In this document: positions 1-6,647 of the stretch, one piece after another | Layout of the letters: the number at the start of each line of letters is the position of its first letter | Numbering within the stretch: the stretch's first letter is position 1 | Assembly (NCBI GenBank): GCA_015222965.1 | Contig: JADFWF010000074.1 | Location: 1 to 6,902 of the forward strand | DNA: 6,902 bases | From: Pseudomonadota bacterium | GTDB lineage: Bacteria > Pseudomonadota > Gammaproteobacteria > SZUA-229 | Reading direction: 5' to 3' | Notes under the pieces: generated by a model | The model's input: only the letters and a program-made list of their open reading frames with translations | Told to the model about the DNA's origin: nothing | The model's database searches: none | Translations under genes and position numbers: made by a program

Positions 1-263
1 AGAAAGGAGTAACCGCGCACATTAACCGTGCCGGGCACAGACAGCATGGCGCTGGCGATGGGATAAGTCACCTGGTCTTCCACTACCTGTGGTGCCTGGC
101 CGGGATAAGAAGTTTTGATTATCACCTGCACGTCAGAAAGATCAGGAATAGCATCCAGCGGAATCTCTCTAGCAGAATGTATTCCCCAGCCTGCAATCAA
201 AACTGCCAGGACAATAACCAGCGGACGGTTGACTATCGACCAGCTAATAATTTTTTCAATCAT
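1..263 (-). CDS. cusA: CusA/CzcA-type heavy-metal RND efflux pump, N-terminal fragment
   Basis: The gene runs off the left edge, so only the first 87 residues are visible. It begins with ATG at 261-263 and reads [20 protein letters not shown], a cytoplasmic start leading into the first transmembrane helix (about residues 14-30). The periplasmic stretch that follows contains [20 protein letters not shown] and then [12 protein letters not shown] and MLSVPG, which is the conserved beginning of the CusA porter domain almost word for word. The family pumps monovalent copper and silver (CusA) or divalent metals (CzcA) from periplasm and cytoplasm to the outside, driven by protons, together with a CusB adaptor and an outer-membrane channel. 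It starts 33 bases after the CusB-like gene ends, so the two are surely co-transcribed. No strong ribosome binding site precedes it; translational coupling is possible. The metal-binding methionines lie outside the window, so Cu/Ag against other metals is judged from the N-terminus and the partner gene. Confidence 0.93.
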   Translation of the reverse strand, partial: MIEKIISWSIVNRPLVIVLAVLIAGWGIHSAREIPLDAIPDLSDVQVIIKTSYPGQAPQVVEDQVTYPIASAMLSVPGTVNVRGYSF

Positions 264-296
264 ACTTCAACCAGTGCCCTAAATTTATCAACAGCA

Positions 297-1724
297 TTAT
301 TCAACAGCGGTCATGCGTTGATAACTGGATTGCAGATTACTCTCAGAATCCAGTAAAAACTGCGATGAAACGACGATGGTATCACCCTCTTCCAGACCCT
401 CAAGAATCTCTACACGGTCGTGCGTAGTAATACCTGTTTTTACGACGACGGGTTTGAAACGGCCTTTACCCAGCGCTTCGACAACACGCGATTCTTTACC
501 CGTATAAATGACCGCTTCCCGCGGCAGGGACAAAGCATTTTCTCGGGTACGGGCATAGATCCTGCCGGTTAAATACATACCGCTTTTCACCTTCGAGATC
601 GGTGAAGAAAATACCAGCTTCACGCCAATATTCTGCGAGGTATTGTTAATGCTTACGGCACCTTGCAATACGCTGCCTTTAATCGGCTCACTGCCTTCAC
701 CGGGTATAAAGATATCTACTTCCTGTCCCGCCTGTATCGAACCGGCGTCACGTTGAAACGCATTAGCCAGCACTGTTACGCGCATCAGACCGCCTAATGT
801 AAAGAGTAATCCATTAGCTTTTACCTCATCACCTTCTTTAGCATGCTGATCAAGCGGCATACCTTCATGGCTCGCGTAGAGTGTAATAACAGATGAAGTC
901 TCACCGGTTTCTTCCAGATGTTTAATCTGTTTTTCGGTCATCCCGGCACGTTGCATAAGATAAGCTGTGTCCTTTGACGTCATCTTTTTCTTCGCCGCCT
1001 GTTTTTTATCGGCTTCTTCTAAATCAACAACTGCATCGCTTACCACTCCACTGGCAACAGCATCTGGATTTTCAGTTAGAGCATCCTCATCAGCTTCAAC
1101 TTCTGTATTTAACTTAGTATCAGGTTCCAACTCATCATCAGGCAATTCACTCATCTCAGGATTATCAGTCATTGCGCCAGCCGCCGAAGTTTCTTCAAGC
1201 AACAGCTCAAGATGCTTCTCTTGCAACAGCACAAGCTCATCAAGCGCGATATCGACTAGCGCATCGCCGGTCTTTATCCATTGCCCTGCTTTAAAATGAA
1301 ACTTTATAACTTTGCCTTTTGCCGGCGAAGAAACACGGGAGTGTCTCTCTTTTCGCATGCTCTGCACATAACCAGGCGTTTCGACCTGGCGCACGAGCGT
1401 GCTTCGTTCTACCTGTGCAACACGCACACCGAGATTATTGATAACAGTCGAAGAAACACTGATAACCGGGTGTTCAGCATCGTCATCATCACTCGAAATC
1501 ATCGCTGGTTTAATCGGCACCAGATCCATCCCGCAGATCGGGCAACTGCCTTCTTCATGCGACACGATTTCAGAGTGCATCGGACAGATGTAATCAGGAT
1601 CCTGATGTTTTACAGCATGCTCCATTGCCGACTCCCCCGGCGGGGCTGAGAGATACCTGTCTATTGATATGCCCGCTGCAACACCTACACCAAGCAACAG
1701 AATTATTGATAAGAATCGTTTCAT
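297..1724 (-). CDS. cusB: CusB-like periplasmic adaptor (membrane fusion protein) with N-terminal heavy-metal-binding domain
   Basis: A 475-residue adaptor that would link the inner-membrane CusA pump to an outer-membrane channel and hand metal to it. Residues 4-19 are a hydrophobic N-terminal anchor with no lipobox cysteine. Residues 45-71 form a heavy-metal-binding domain with YICPMH (C47, H50) and CPICGM (C61, C64), the usual module found before CusB-type adaptors. The beta-barrel and lipoyl halves follow: the first lipoyl half near 131-162 (PAKGKVIKFHFKAGQWIKTG), the first hairpin helix near 163-178, a second helix near 250-275 (LMQRAGMTEKQIKHLEETGE), the second lipoyl half near 278-310, and a beta-barrel plus membrane-proximal domain to about 460. 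The C-terminus SSQFLLDSESNLQ is typical. Odd: about residues 180-240, between the two hairpin helices, are a strongly acidic low-complexity insert. The start is the only ATG that keeps the anchor; the bases before it are AT-rich with no clear Shine-Dalgarno. Confidence 0.92.
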   Translation of the reverse strand: MKRFLSIILLLGVGVAAGISIDRYLSAPPGESAMEHAVKHQDPDYICPMHSEIVSHEEGSCPICGMDLVPIKPAMISSDDDDAEHPVISVSSTVINNLGVRVAQVERSTLVRQVETPGYVQSMRKERHSRVSSPAKGKVIKFHFKAGQWIKTGDALVDIALDELVLLQEKHLELLLEETSAAGAMTDNPEMSELPDDELEPDTKLNTEVEADEDALTENPDAVASGVVSDAVVDLEEADKKQAAKKKMTSKDTAYLMQRAGMTEKQIKHLEETGETSSVITLYASHEGMPLDQHAKEGDEVKANGLLFTLGGLMRVTVLANAFQRDAGSIQAGQEVDIFIPGEGSEPIKGSVLQGAVSINNTSQNIGVKLVFSSPISKVKSGMYLTGRIYARTRENALSLPREAVIYTGKESRVVEALGKGRFKPVVVKTGITTHDRVEILEGLEEGDTIVVSSQFLLDSESNLQSSYQRMTAVE

Positions 1725-1865
1725 AATTTTTTTAACATCGCAAATAATGGAACCGGTTTCTGCTAAAAATTCATAGGCTTATTTTAGACCCTAATCGAAA
1801 ATAAAGCCGTCATTCCAGTCTGTTACAGATACGATTTATTCGCACTGCAAAAAGCACATGATCTA
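1725..1865. other. 141-base intergenic gap between the di-haem gene and cusB
   Basis: This AT-rich gap would carry any separate promoter for the efflux genes. I see no intrinsic terminator behind the di-haem gene, so read-through into cusB is possible. I also see no CueR/MerR-type dyad of the kind that usually controls copper efflux promoters. The one small symmetry is an 8-bp palindrome, AACCGGTT, at 1751-1758, about 27 bases before the cusB start; its meaning is unknown. Confidence 0.5.
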
Positions 1866-3308
1866 TTACCGTGCGATCATCATACCGCGGCTTCGCTCCA
1901 GGGTAGCGATCGCAACACGGTAATGTTCACGGTTAATTTTACGTAATGTCTTCTTGAGCGCTGGCACGACATCATCACTGTGTAAATTTGCTGCATCCAG
2001 CACTGATATGGCATCTTTTATTTGCGCTTTAGCTAATCGCGCATTGATGTTTTTATGCTTAACCTTGTGCGATCGATTAGCATAATCCAGCAATTGAATA
2101 GCTGAGCGAATATTTTCATCCGCATTCAGGATACGGAGAAATGCGGCAACATTAACTAGCTGCGAACCATTTAAACCAACGATCGGAGCCAATACCTCAC
2201 CATTTCTCATATGGCGCTGCGACGTGTAAAAAGCGATCATACCCTCAACCGTATCCATCTGGTTTGCATGAAAGAATGGCCCGGTATCTGCTGCTTCGAT
2301 AACTGACGGCACGTTGAACAGATTCGTGCCATGGCCAAAACCATCATCCATCGGCATGGTTTCACCATATATGACATCACCCGGCTGATCGAGCAGTTCT
2401 TCTACACGCGGTGCAAAAGAACGATTACTGCTTTCGAAAGCCGGCGGACTAATACCCGGTGGAAAATCAAAACTGGGGTCAGTATTAGCGCCACCATTGA
2501 AGTGACAGGCATTACAGGGAACACCATTCGCCATACCCTCACCCATGTAATTCAAACGTCCTCTTTCCGCTTTTGCATTTTTTAATTTGATGTTCTCAAA
2601 GTCATCAAACTCCTGCTGCCTGCCAAGCGAAAGCATAAATGCTTCCAGTGCATCTTTTTCATACTCTGTCGGCAGACGAAAATCCTCACCAGGCTGACGA
2701 TTAAGTGTTTTCGTAAAATGCTGTTTGATGGCTCCGTTTACAAAATCGCGCAACGTGCCATGCAGCGTATCACCATCACTCGGTGAGCCATCACCACTCC
2801 AGCCAGTACGTTCATCTGGCACCATTATTACATCATCGCCGGAAGTGCCATCATCGGCAAGCTCAGATGGCGGCGTTAACGAGACACGCATCGCAAATAT
2901 ATGCGGCACACTGCGCAGGGTAAAACCATTTTCCAGATCATCAAAACCATTAGTGTTTTCTAAAATCAAACCAAGTTTGCGCATCAGTTCCGGTTTTTCA
3001 AAATTATCAGATAGCGGGTTCGGCTGAGGACGTTCAGCAATAAACAAAGGATCATCATCAGGCAGTGAAGCAATAAACTTTACATCGATGGTGAAATTAT
3101 TATCTTCTGGATGACAGGTTCCACAAGTACGCCCGTTGCCTTTAAAAGTTTCTTCAAAGAAGATACGGCGGCCATCATTGATCAATGATGCATCAGGAAA
3201 ATCTGCAGGCACGATTCCGTCAGCATTTGTATTTTTAACCACCATAACAGCTAACAATAAAACACTTAAAATTGCATAATTAAGCCTTCGTTCTGCACTG
3301 TTAATCAT
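1866..3308 (-). CDS. Secreted di-haem cytochrome c of the CcP/MauG superfamily, MauG-like
   Basis: A 480-residue exported protein. Residues 1-29 are a signal sequence (basic ERR, hydrophobic 11-24, likely cut after NTNA). Two c-type haem sites are visible: CGTCH at 62-66 and CNACH at 265-269. After each comes a version of the superfamily signature: RSVPHIF near 132-138, and FNVPSVIEAADTGPFFHANQ at 331-350 followed by VEGMIAFY and LVNVAAFLRIL. Family members reduce H2O2 (CcpA) or oxidise residues of a partner protein (MauG). By my alignment Tyr361 falls where CcpA has its methionine ligand and MauG its tyrosine, favouring a MauG-like protein. The haem motifs are about 203 residues apart, wider than the roughly 150 I expect, with an Asp/Gly/Ser-rich insert near 148-182. 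The last 80 residues are a basic, probably helical tail of unknown role. It follows the SBP56-like gene but beyond a terminator. A modest purine-rich site (AGAGAG) lies about 8-13 bases before the ATG. Confidence 0.85.
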   Translation of the reverse strand: MINSAERRLNYAILSVLLLAVMVVKNTNADGIVPADFPDASLINDGRRIFFEETFKGNGRTCGTCHPEDNNFTIDVKFIASLPDDDPLFIAERPQPNPLSDNFEKPELMRKLGLILENTNGFDDLENGFTLRSVPHIFAMRVSLTPPSELADDGTSGDDVIMVPDERTGWSGDGSPSDGDTLHGTLRDFVNGAIKQHFTKTLNRQPGEDFRLPTEYEKDALEAFMLSLGRQQEFDDFENIKLKNAKAERGRLNYMGEGMANGVPCNACHFNGGANTDPSFDFPPGISPPAFESSNRSFAPRVEELLDQPGDVIYGETMPMDDGFGHGTNLFNVPSVIEAADTGPFFHANQMDTVEGMIAFYTSQRHMRNGEVLAPIVGLNGSQLVNVAAFLRILNADENIRSAIQLLDYANRSHKVKHKNINARLAKAQIKDAISVLDAANLHSDDVVPALKKTLRKINREHYRVAIATLERSRGMMIAR

Positions 3309-3442
3309 CAGTTTTTCTCTCTTTTAATACCGTCTAAGATTGATACTATTTTAATAACAAAAACAATTTTCATTCACTTTGTCTGAAGAATACAGGCTTA
3401 CCACAACAACTTATCTGTAAACCCGTATTTTTCAAACAACTT
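3309..3442. promoter_or_regulatory. Leader region of the di-haem gene, promoter not pinned down
   Basis: These 134 AT-rich bases lie between the terminator and the start of the di-haem gene and should contain its promoter on the minus strand. I could not find a convincing -35/-10 pair with proper spacing; the best hexamers are weak. The ten-base word AATTTTCATT occurs at 3365-3374 and again at 6461-6470 upstream of the SBP56-like gene, in the same orientation relative to both genes. Confidence 0.35.
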
Positions 3443-3489
3443 AAAAAAGATAAAGGCCCGGTCCTTAAAACATTAGAACCGGGCCTTTA
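3443..3489 (-). terminator. Rho-independent terminator after the SBP56-like gene
   Basis: Perfect 12-bp arms TAAAGGCCCGGT (3451-3462) and ACCGGGCCTTTA (3478-3489) enclose a 15-base loop. On the minus strand the stem is followed within three bases by a run of six T (3443-3448), the classical layout. It lies 42 bases past the stop codon of the 943-residue gene, so most transcripts of that gene should end here, and the di-haem gene needs its own promoter or partial read-through. Confidence 0.9.
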
Positions 3490-3531
3490 CTGCGTACCGT
3501 CAGATCGACGGCACTAGTTAGTGATCAAGAT

Positions 3532-6363
3532 TTAATTTAAATCTGGATTACCGTTTGTGAAGAAACGGTTTGCACCAACTTTAACGAACGACATACCATG
3601 AGGTGAAGCGTTACCCGCATCTGGATGACGAGCACCAGCTGTTGGCCACTGCGCACCGGTATCACCGAAGTCCATGTCGATACAACCTGTAGGTGAGTTA
3701 GCATCACCTGCATTGAAACGTTTATCCAGTTTCAGGTTCGTACGTTTGCGGTTCCACTTCATCATACAGACAGTGTCATCACCTACTGAACCAGTACCTG
3801 GTAAAGCATTTTTATGACCACCTTCGAAGCCTGGAAGTTTTCCAGTGAATGCGCCACCGAATGCATCTCCGTCATTTGCTGCATTAAGTACGTCATGAAC
3901 GATACCTAAGCCCCATGGAGCAGTTTCATCAGCACCCGGACCACCTGGAGGATAAGCATTAGGAATAGTTCCACCTGAACCATTATCCCAGGCATGACCA
4001 AGACCCATCGCTGTCAACAGTACGTCTACGTCACGGATTGCGAATTCACGCAGGTCAACGAAGTAGTTACTGGTAGCGACATAACGGTCATTACGATCGT
4101 GTGTAGTGAAGTGAGGACCACCACGTGATGTTTCAGCATCCGGATGTTCTGAACCTTCTACACCAGGCTCACCTGCACCAGCGAAGTTAACCATATCGAT
4201 CTGATCAGGACAGTCACTGTTACCATTGTTTGGATGATAAACCGTACCGTGGAACAGATCGCCCCGGTTACGATAGATCTGACCTGAAGGACCTGTTGTT
4301 TCAGCCTGGCCTAATGGTGTTAGTTTACCTGCATCATAATCCCATGCAGATTCAGGAGACATGTTACAACCATGGCTAGCACCGGCACGTCTTAGTTTAC
4401 GCAGATCTAATACTGCGATACGTCCATCATGCTCACCATCGTAGTCACGATTGTGGATAGGGTCACCAGCTTGCTGGATACCTGAGATAGGTACAAACAT
4501 GAACTTATCATTTTGCGTGACGGTAAATACTGAAGCACCGGTACAGGCACCGAAGTCATAAACGATCTTGAATTCAGGCTGTGGAATAGTGATGTCAGCT
4601 GAATAGTAGATAATACCGCCACACATCGATGCCACATATGCACCCGAACCTTTATGCTCCATACGCATAGCCATCAGACCTTCCGGCTCTTCGTGGATCG
4701 CATTATCTTCGTGACGGTTACCATCTGGCATCTGTATAACCTGGTAAGGACCATTCTCGATCTGACCCATATCCCATAGACGGATAGTAGTACCAAGGTT
4801 TTGCTTGGATGATGCTGCGCCTTCACCAGAACCGGTTAAAGCCAGTGAAACAGGATCAGCATAGTCAGAAGTCATCAGCACACCGCCGGTAGTTTCCATC
4901 AGGAAATTACCATCAGCATCATGAATCTGACCGACCAGGTCAGGACGCAAGCCAATACCATGTGGATGCGCTAACAGGCCTGTATCAGGACCTTCGTTAG
5001 ACTCCCAGTTACCTGGATCAGAGTGACCTGAGTCAGCACCGATCTGGTTATGTGGCGCAACGCCAGGAACACACAGATTGAATACGTTTACGCCAGCACC
5101 AGAAGCAAGCTGAGCACCGGCACATTCGCCGTTACCGTCAACACCGCCAAAACCTAACTGAACACGTGGTGCATAACGCTCTGGACCAAGCATGTCTGAA
5201 CCATCTGCGAAATAACCATGACCCATAACTGAAGGGCTAGCTGCACCAAAGTTAGTCAGATCAGGAACCGCAGAAACCTGTACTAAAGGATCACCGTTTG
5301 GAGAAAATACGATAAGACCGCCAGGTGTTGTTAAAACGGGAGGCAGACTTGATGCTGAAGTAGAAGATGCTGAGTAAGCGCCGTTAAAGTTACCGCCGGC
5401 ACCCATCATCGTGGTGTAGTACTTACCATCAACTGAGTTGTATTCAAGGTCATCAAGACCACTGAAGTCCATACCCAGACCGTTGCCCACACCTGCATCA
5501 CTACGACCTGAAACAGACAGACCACACTGGTTATTTGCATCACCAAAGATGTTATCAACCGTAGAACCTTCCGAAGCAGTAATGTTCATCGGATCAGTGA
5601 TATCACAACCGAACACGTTTGATGAAATCAAACTGCCGTAGTAGGCATTGACAGCACCAGTGTCTGGATCAACATATGGATAGACAGAATGGTGATGCGG
5701 CTCATTCAATACTGAAGAAGGCGCAGGAACCACAGGCGGTAAACCGTTACCAGGACCACCAAAGTATGGATTGTTAAAGTTTGGCACACCACCAAGAATA
5801 TCACCCACTTGTGTCTCACGACCAAGGCCTGATAAACCGATACTTGTACCGTCATGTGAAGACAATGAACCGTTAACACATACAGGCTCTTCGCCCTCAG
5901 GTGTTACAACTGGTGGAATACCAGTAGCAGTTGATAAGCTGATGCCATCGTGAGTTGCACCGTCAACACCGGCTGTTGTGTCTTTACCGACACACAGAGC
6001 GATGTCTAACGCCTGGTCAACAAAGTTATCAGTAGAACTTAATAAATGCTCACCGTATACCGCAGGCATATTCGCTGTATTTACTACGTGGCCATAAGTG
6101 TGTGAACGTGGGTCTGCATCGATTACCGCAATAAAGTCAGCATCGGGCAGCACGCCGGCTGGCAGCCCAAGAACTGCGTCAAGAGGGCTATGGTTATTGC
6201 CATCCATCATCTGATCACCGTTCCATGTGATCAAAAATTTTCCGTTTTGTCTGTGGTGGTGATCGTCGTCATCACCACTTGCTTGTACTGACATAGAGCC
6301 AGCCGCTAATGCGACCGTTACGCTCAATGACAGCAAGCTGCGCTTAAGAGTTATACGTTTCAT
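3532..6363 (-). CDS. Secreted SBP56 / methanethiol oxidase (MtoX)-like protein, expanded to 943 residues
   Basis: A large exported protein; residues 1-28 are a Sec signal peptide ending VQA, followed by a GDDDDHHHR cluster (30-38). Several stretches align in order with SBP56, the beta-propeller family that includes copper-dependent methanethiol oxidase (CH3SH to HCHO, H2S and H2O2): DFIAVIDADPRSHTYGHVV at 76-94 (family: DYLATVDVDP-SPTYG), SLISSNVFGCDITDP at 244-258 (LISSRIYVFDV-DP), LLAHPHGIGL at 463-472 (AYPHTSHCL), LGTTIRLWDM at 523-532 (YGSRLHVWDW), YVASMCGGIIYYSAD at 576-590, GGPHFTTHDRNDRYVATSNY at 748-767, and LKLDKRF then SPHGMSF near the end. Usual family length is about 430-470; here long inserts (about 115-220 and 260-455) double it. 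Twelve cysteines and many His/Asp suggest disulfides and metal sites. The start is firm: GAGGA lies 7 bases before the ATG. Copper ligands and activity are not proven, so it could be a related propeller with another substrate. Confidence 0.72.
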   Translation of the reverse strand: MKRITLKRSLLSLSVTVALAAGSMSVQASGDDDDHHHRQNGKFLITWNGDQMMDGNNHSPLDAVLGLPAGVLPDADFIAVIDADPRSHTYGHVVNTANMPAVYGEHLLSSTDNFVDQALDIALCVGKDTTAGVDGATHDGISLSTATGIPPVVTPEGEEPVCVNGSLSSHDGTSIGLSGLGRETQVGDILGGVPNFNNPYFGGPGNGLPPVVPAPSSVLNEPHHHSVYPYVDPDTGAVNAYYGSLISSNVFGCDITDPMNITASEGSTVDNIFGDANNQCGLSVSGRSDAGVGNGLGMDFSGLDDLEYNSVDGKYYTTMMGAGGNFNGAYSASSTSASSLPPVLTTPGGLIVFSPNGDPLVQVSAVPDLTNFGAASPSVMGHGYFADGSDMLGPERYAPRVQLGFGGVDGNGECAGAQLASGAGVNVFNLCVPGVAPHNQIGADSGHSDPGNWESNEGPDTGLLAHPHGIGLRPDLVGQIHDADGNFLMETTGGVLMTSDYADPVSLALTGSGEGAASSKQNLGTTIRLWDMGQIENGPYQVIQMPDGNRHEDNAIHEEPEGLMAMRMEHKGSGAYVASMCGGIIYYSADITIPQPEFKIVYDFGACTGASVFTVTQNDKFMFVPISGIQQAGDPIHNRDYDGEHDGRIAVLDLRKLRRAGASHGCNMSPESAWDYDAGKLTPLGQAETTGPSGQIYRNRGDLFHGTVYHPNNGNSDCPDQIDMVNFAGAGEPGVEGSEHPDAETSRGGPHFTTHDRNDRYVATSNYFVDLREFAIRDVDVLLTAMGLGHAWDNGSGGTIPNAYPPGGPGADETAPWGLGIVHDVLNAANDGDAFGGAFTGKLPGFEGGHKNALPGTGSVGDDTVCMMKWNRKRTNLKLDKRFNAGDANSPTGCIDMDFGDTGAQWPTAGARHPDAGNASPHGMSFVKVGANRFFTNGNPDLN

Positions 6364-6370
6364 AGTTCAA

Positions 6371-6375
6371 TCCTC
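6371..6375 (-). promoter_or_regulatory. Shine-Dalgarno site of the SBP56-like gene
   Basis: On the minus strand GAGGA is followed by TTGAACT and then ATG, an optimal spacing of seven bases. It is the best ribosome binding site in the window for a minus-strand gene and fixes the start, consistent with a highly expressed exported protein. Confidence 0.85.
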
Positions 6376-6396
6376 AGATTGTTTTTTTGCAATTGA

Positions 6397-6432
6397 TTTA
6401 TAGACCTGTCTTGTTAAAAAACAGACTGCTGT
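6397..6432 (-). promoter_or_regulatory. Possible promoter or operator close to the SBP56-like gene
   Basis: A TATAAA hexamer on the minus strand (6397-6402) lies about 35 bases before the start codon and is a plausible -10 element, but the -35 region at 16-17 bp (CTGTTT or near it) is poor, so an activator would be needed. An imperfect inverted repeat overlaps it: GTCTTGTT (6408-6415) and AACAGAC (6420-6426), separated by four A with one unpaired base. A second candidate further up pairs TTAACA (6482-6487) with TATCAT (6456-6461) at an unusually long 20-bp spacing. I cannot choose between them. Confidence 0.3.
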
Positions 6433-6532
6433 CAGTAAAGCAAAATCTATGCCATATGATAATTTTCATTAATATTCAATATGTTAAATGACTTATAGTA
6501 CTAATTGCTTATGTCATCAGGTGAAATAAATC

Positions 6533-6546
6533 TTGATGTAAGTCAA
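6533..6546. promoter_or_regulatory. FNR/CRP-family-like box A
   Basis: TTGAT-GTAA-GTCAA matches the FNR/Anr consensus TTGAT-N4-ATCAA at nine of ten positions; read on the other strand it is TTGAC-N4-ATCAA, a form also bound by Dnr/NNR-type nitric-oxide-responsive relatives. Its centre is about 176 bases before the SBP56-like start codon. Confidence 0.5.
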
Positions 6547-6587
6547 TTCGACAAATTCTAAGATTAAATATAAGAAAACTAAAATAA

Positions 6588-6601
6588 TTGATAAATATCA
6601 A
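6588..6601. promoter_or_regulatory. Perfect FNR/Anr consensus box B
   Basis: TTGAT-AAAT-ATCAA is an exact match to the FNR/Anr consensus. It sits inside a larger symmetric element: AAATAATTGATA (6582-6593) and TATCAATTATTT (6596-6607) are perfect 12-bp arms around two A. On the plus strand a TATAGT (6621-6626) lies downstream and on the minus strand a TAGAAT (6555-6560), so the box could serve either direction, though neither gives exactly the -41.5 position of a class II activator site. Confidence 0.62.
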
Positions 6602-6647
6602 TTATTTAAGTAAATCATAATATAGTTGTTTAGGATTGGATGTAAAA

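Noticed and set aside
967..1299. Open frame of 110 codons on the plus strand inside cusB
   Set aside because: It is the antisense shadow of the acidic insert and reads as a serine/threonine/alanine-rich string with no domain; the minus-strand frame has clear CusB homology.
1281..1649. Plus-strand frames of 122 and 64 codons opposite cusB
   Set aside because: They lie fully within the cusB coding region, lack ribosome binding sites and look like random translation of antisense DNA.
1725..1865. CueR/MerR-type copper operator before cusB
   Set aside because: I looked for the long-spacer promoter with a dyad and found none; hexamers here do not pair at 17-20 bp.
2331..3027. Plus-strand frames of 84 and 100 codons opposite the di-haem gene
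   Set aside because: They overlap the haem-binding gene, whose motifs prove the minus-strand frame, and show no recognisable features.
3497..3511. Small hairpin CCGTC-agatc-GACGG just after the SBP56-like stop codon
   Set aside because: Five-bp stem with no T-run; the strong terminator immediately downstream explains the 3' end.
3528..3544. 17-bp near-palindrome AGATTTAA-T-TTAAATCT across the SBP56-like stop codon
   Set aside because: AT-only core within a coding end and stop codon; likely chance and without a plausible role beside the terminator.
4407..4643. 78-codon minus-strand frame and short plus-strand frames (5438-5641, 5771-5953) within the SBP56-like gene
   Set aside because: All are out-of-frame shadows of a continuous 943-codon gene; none has a ribosome binding site or family resemblance.
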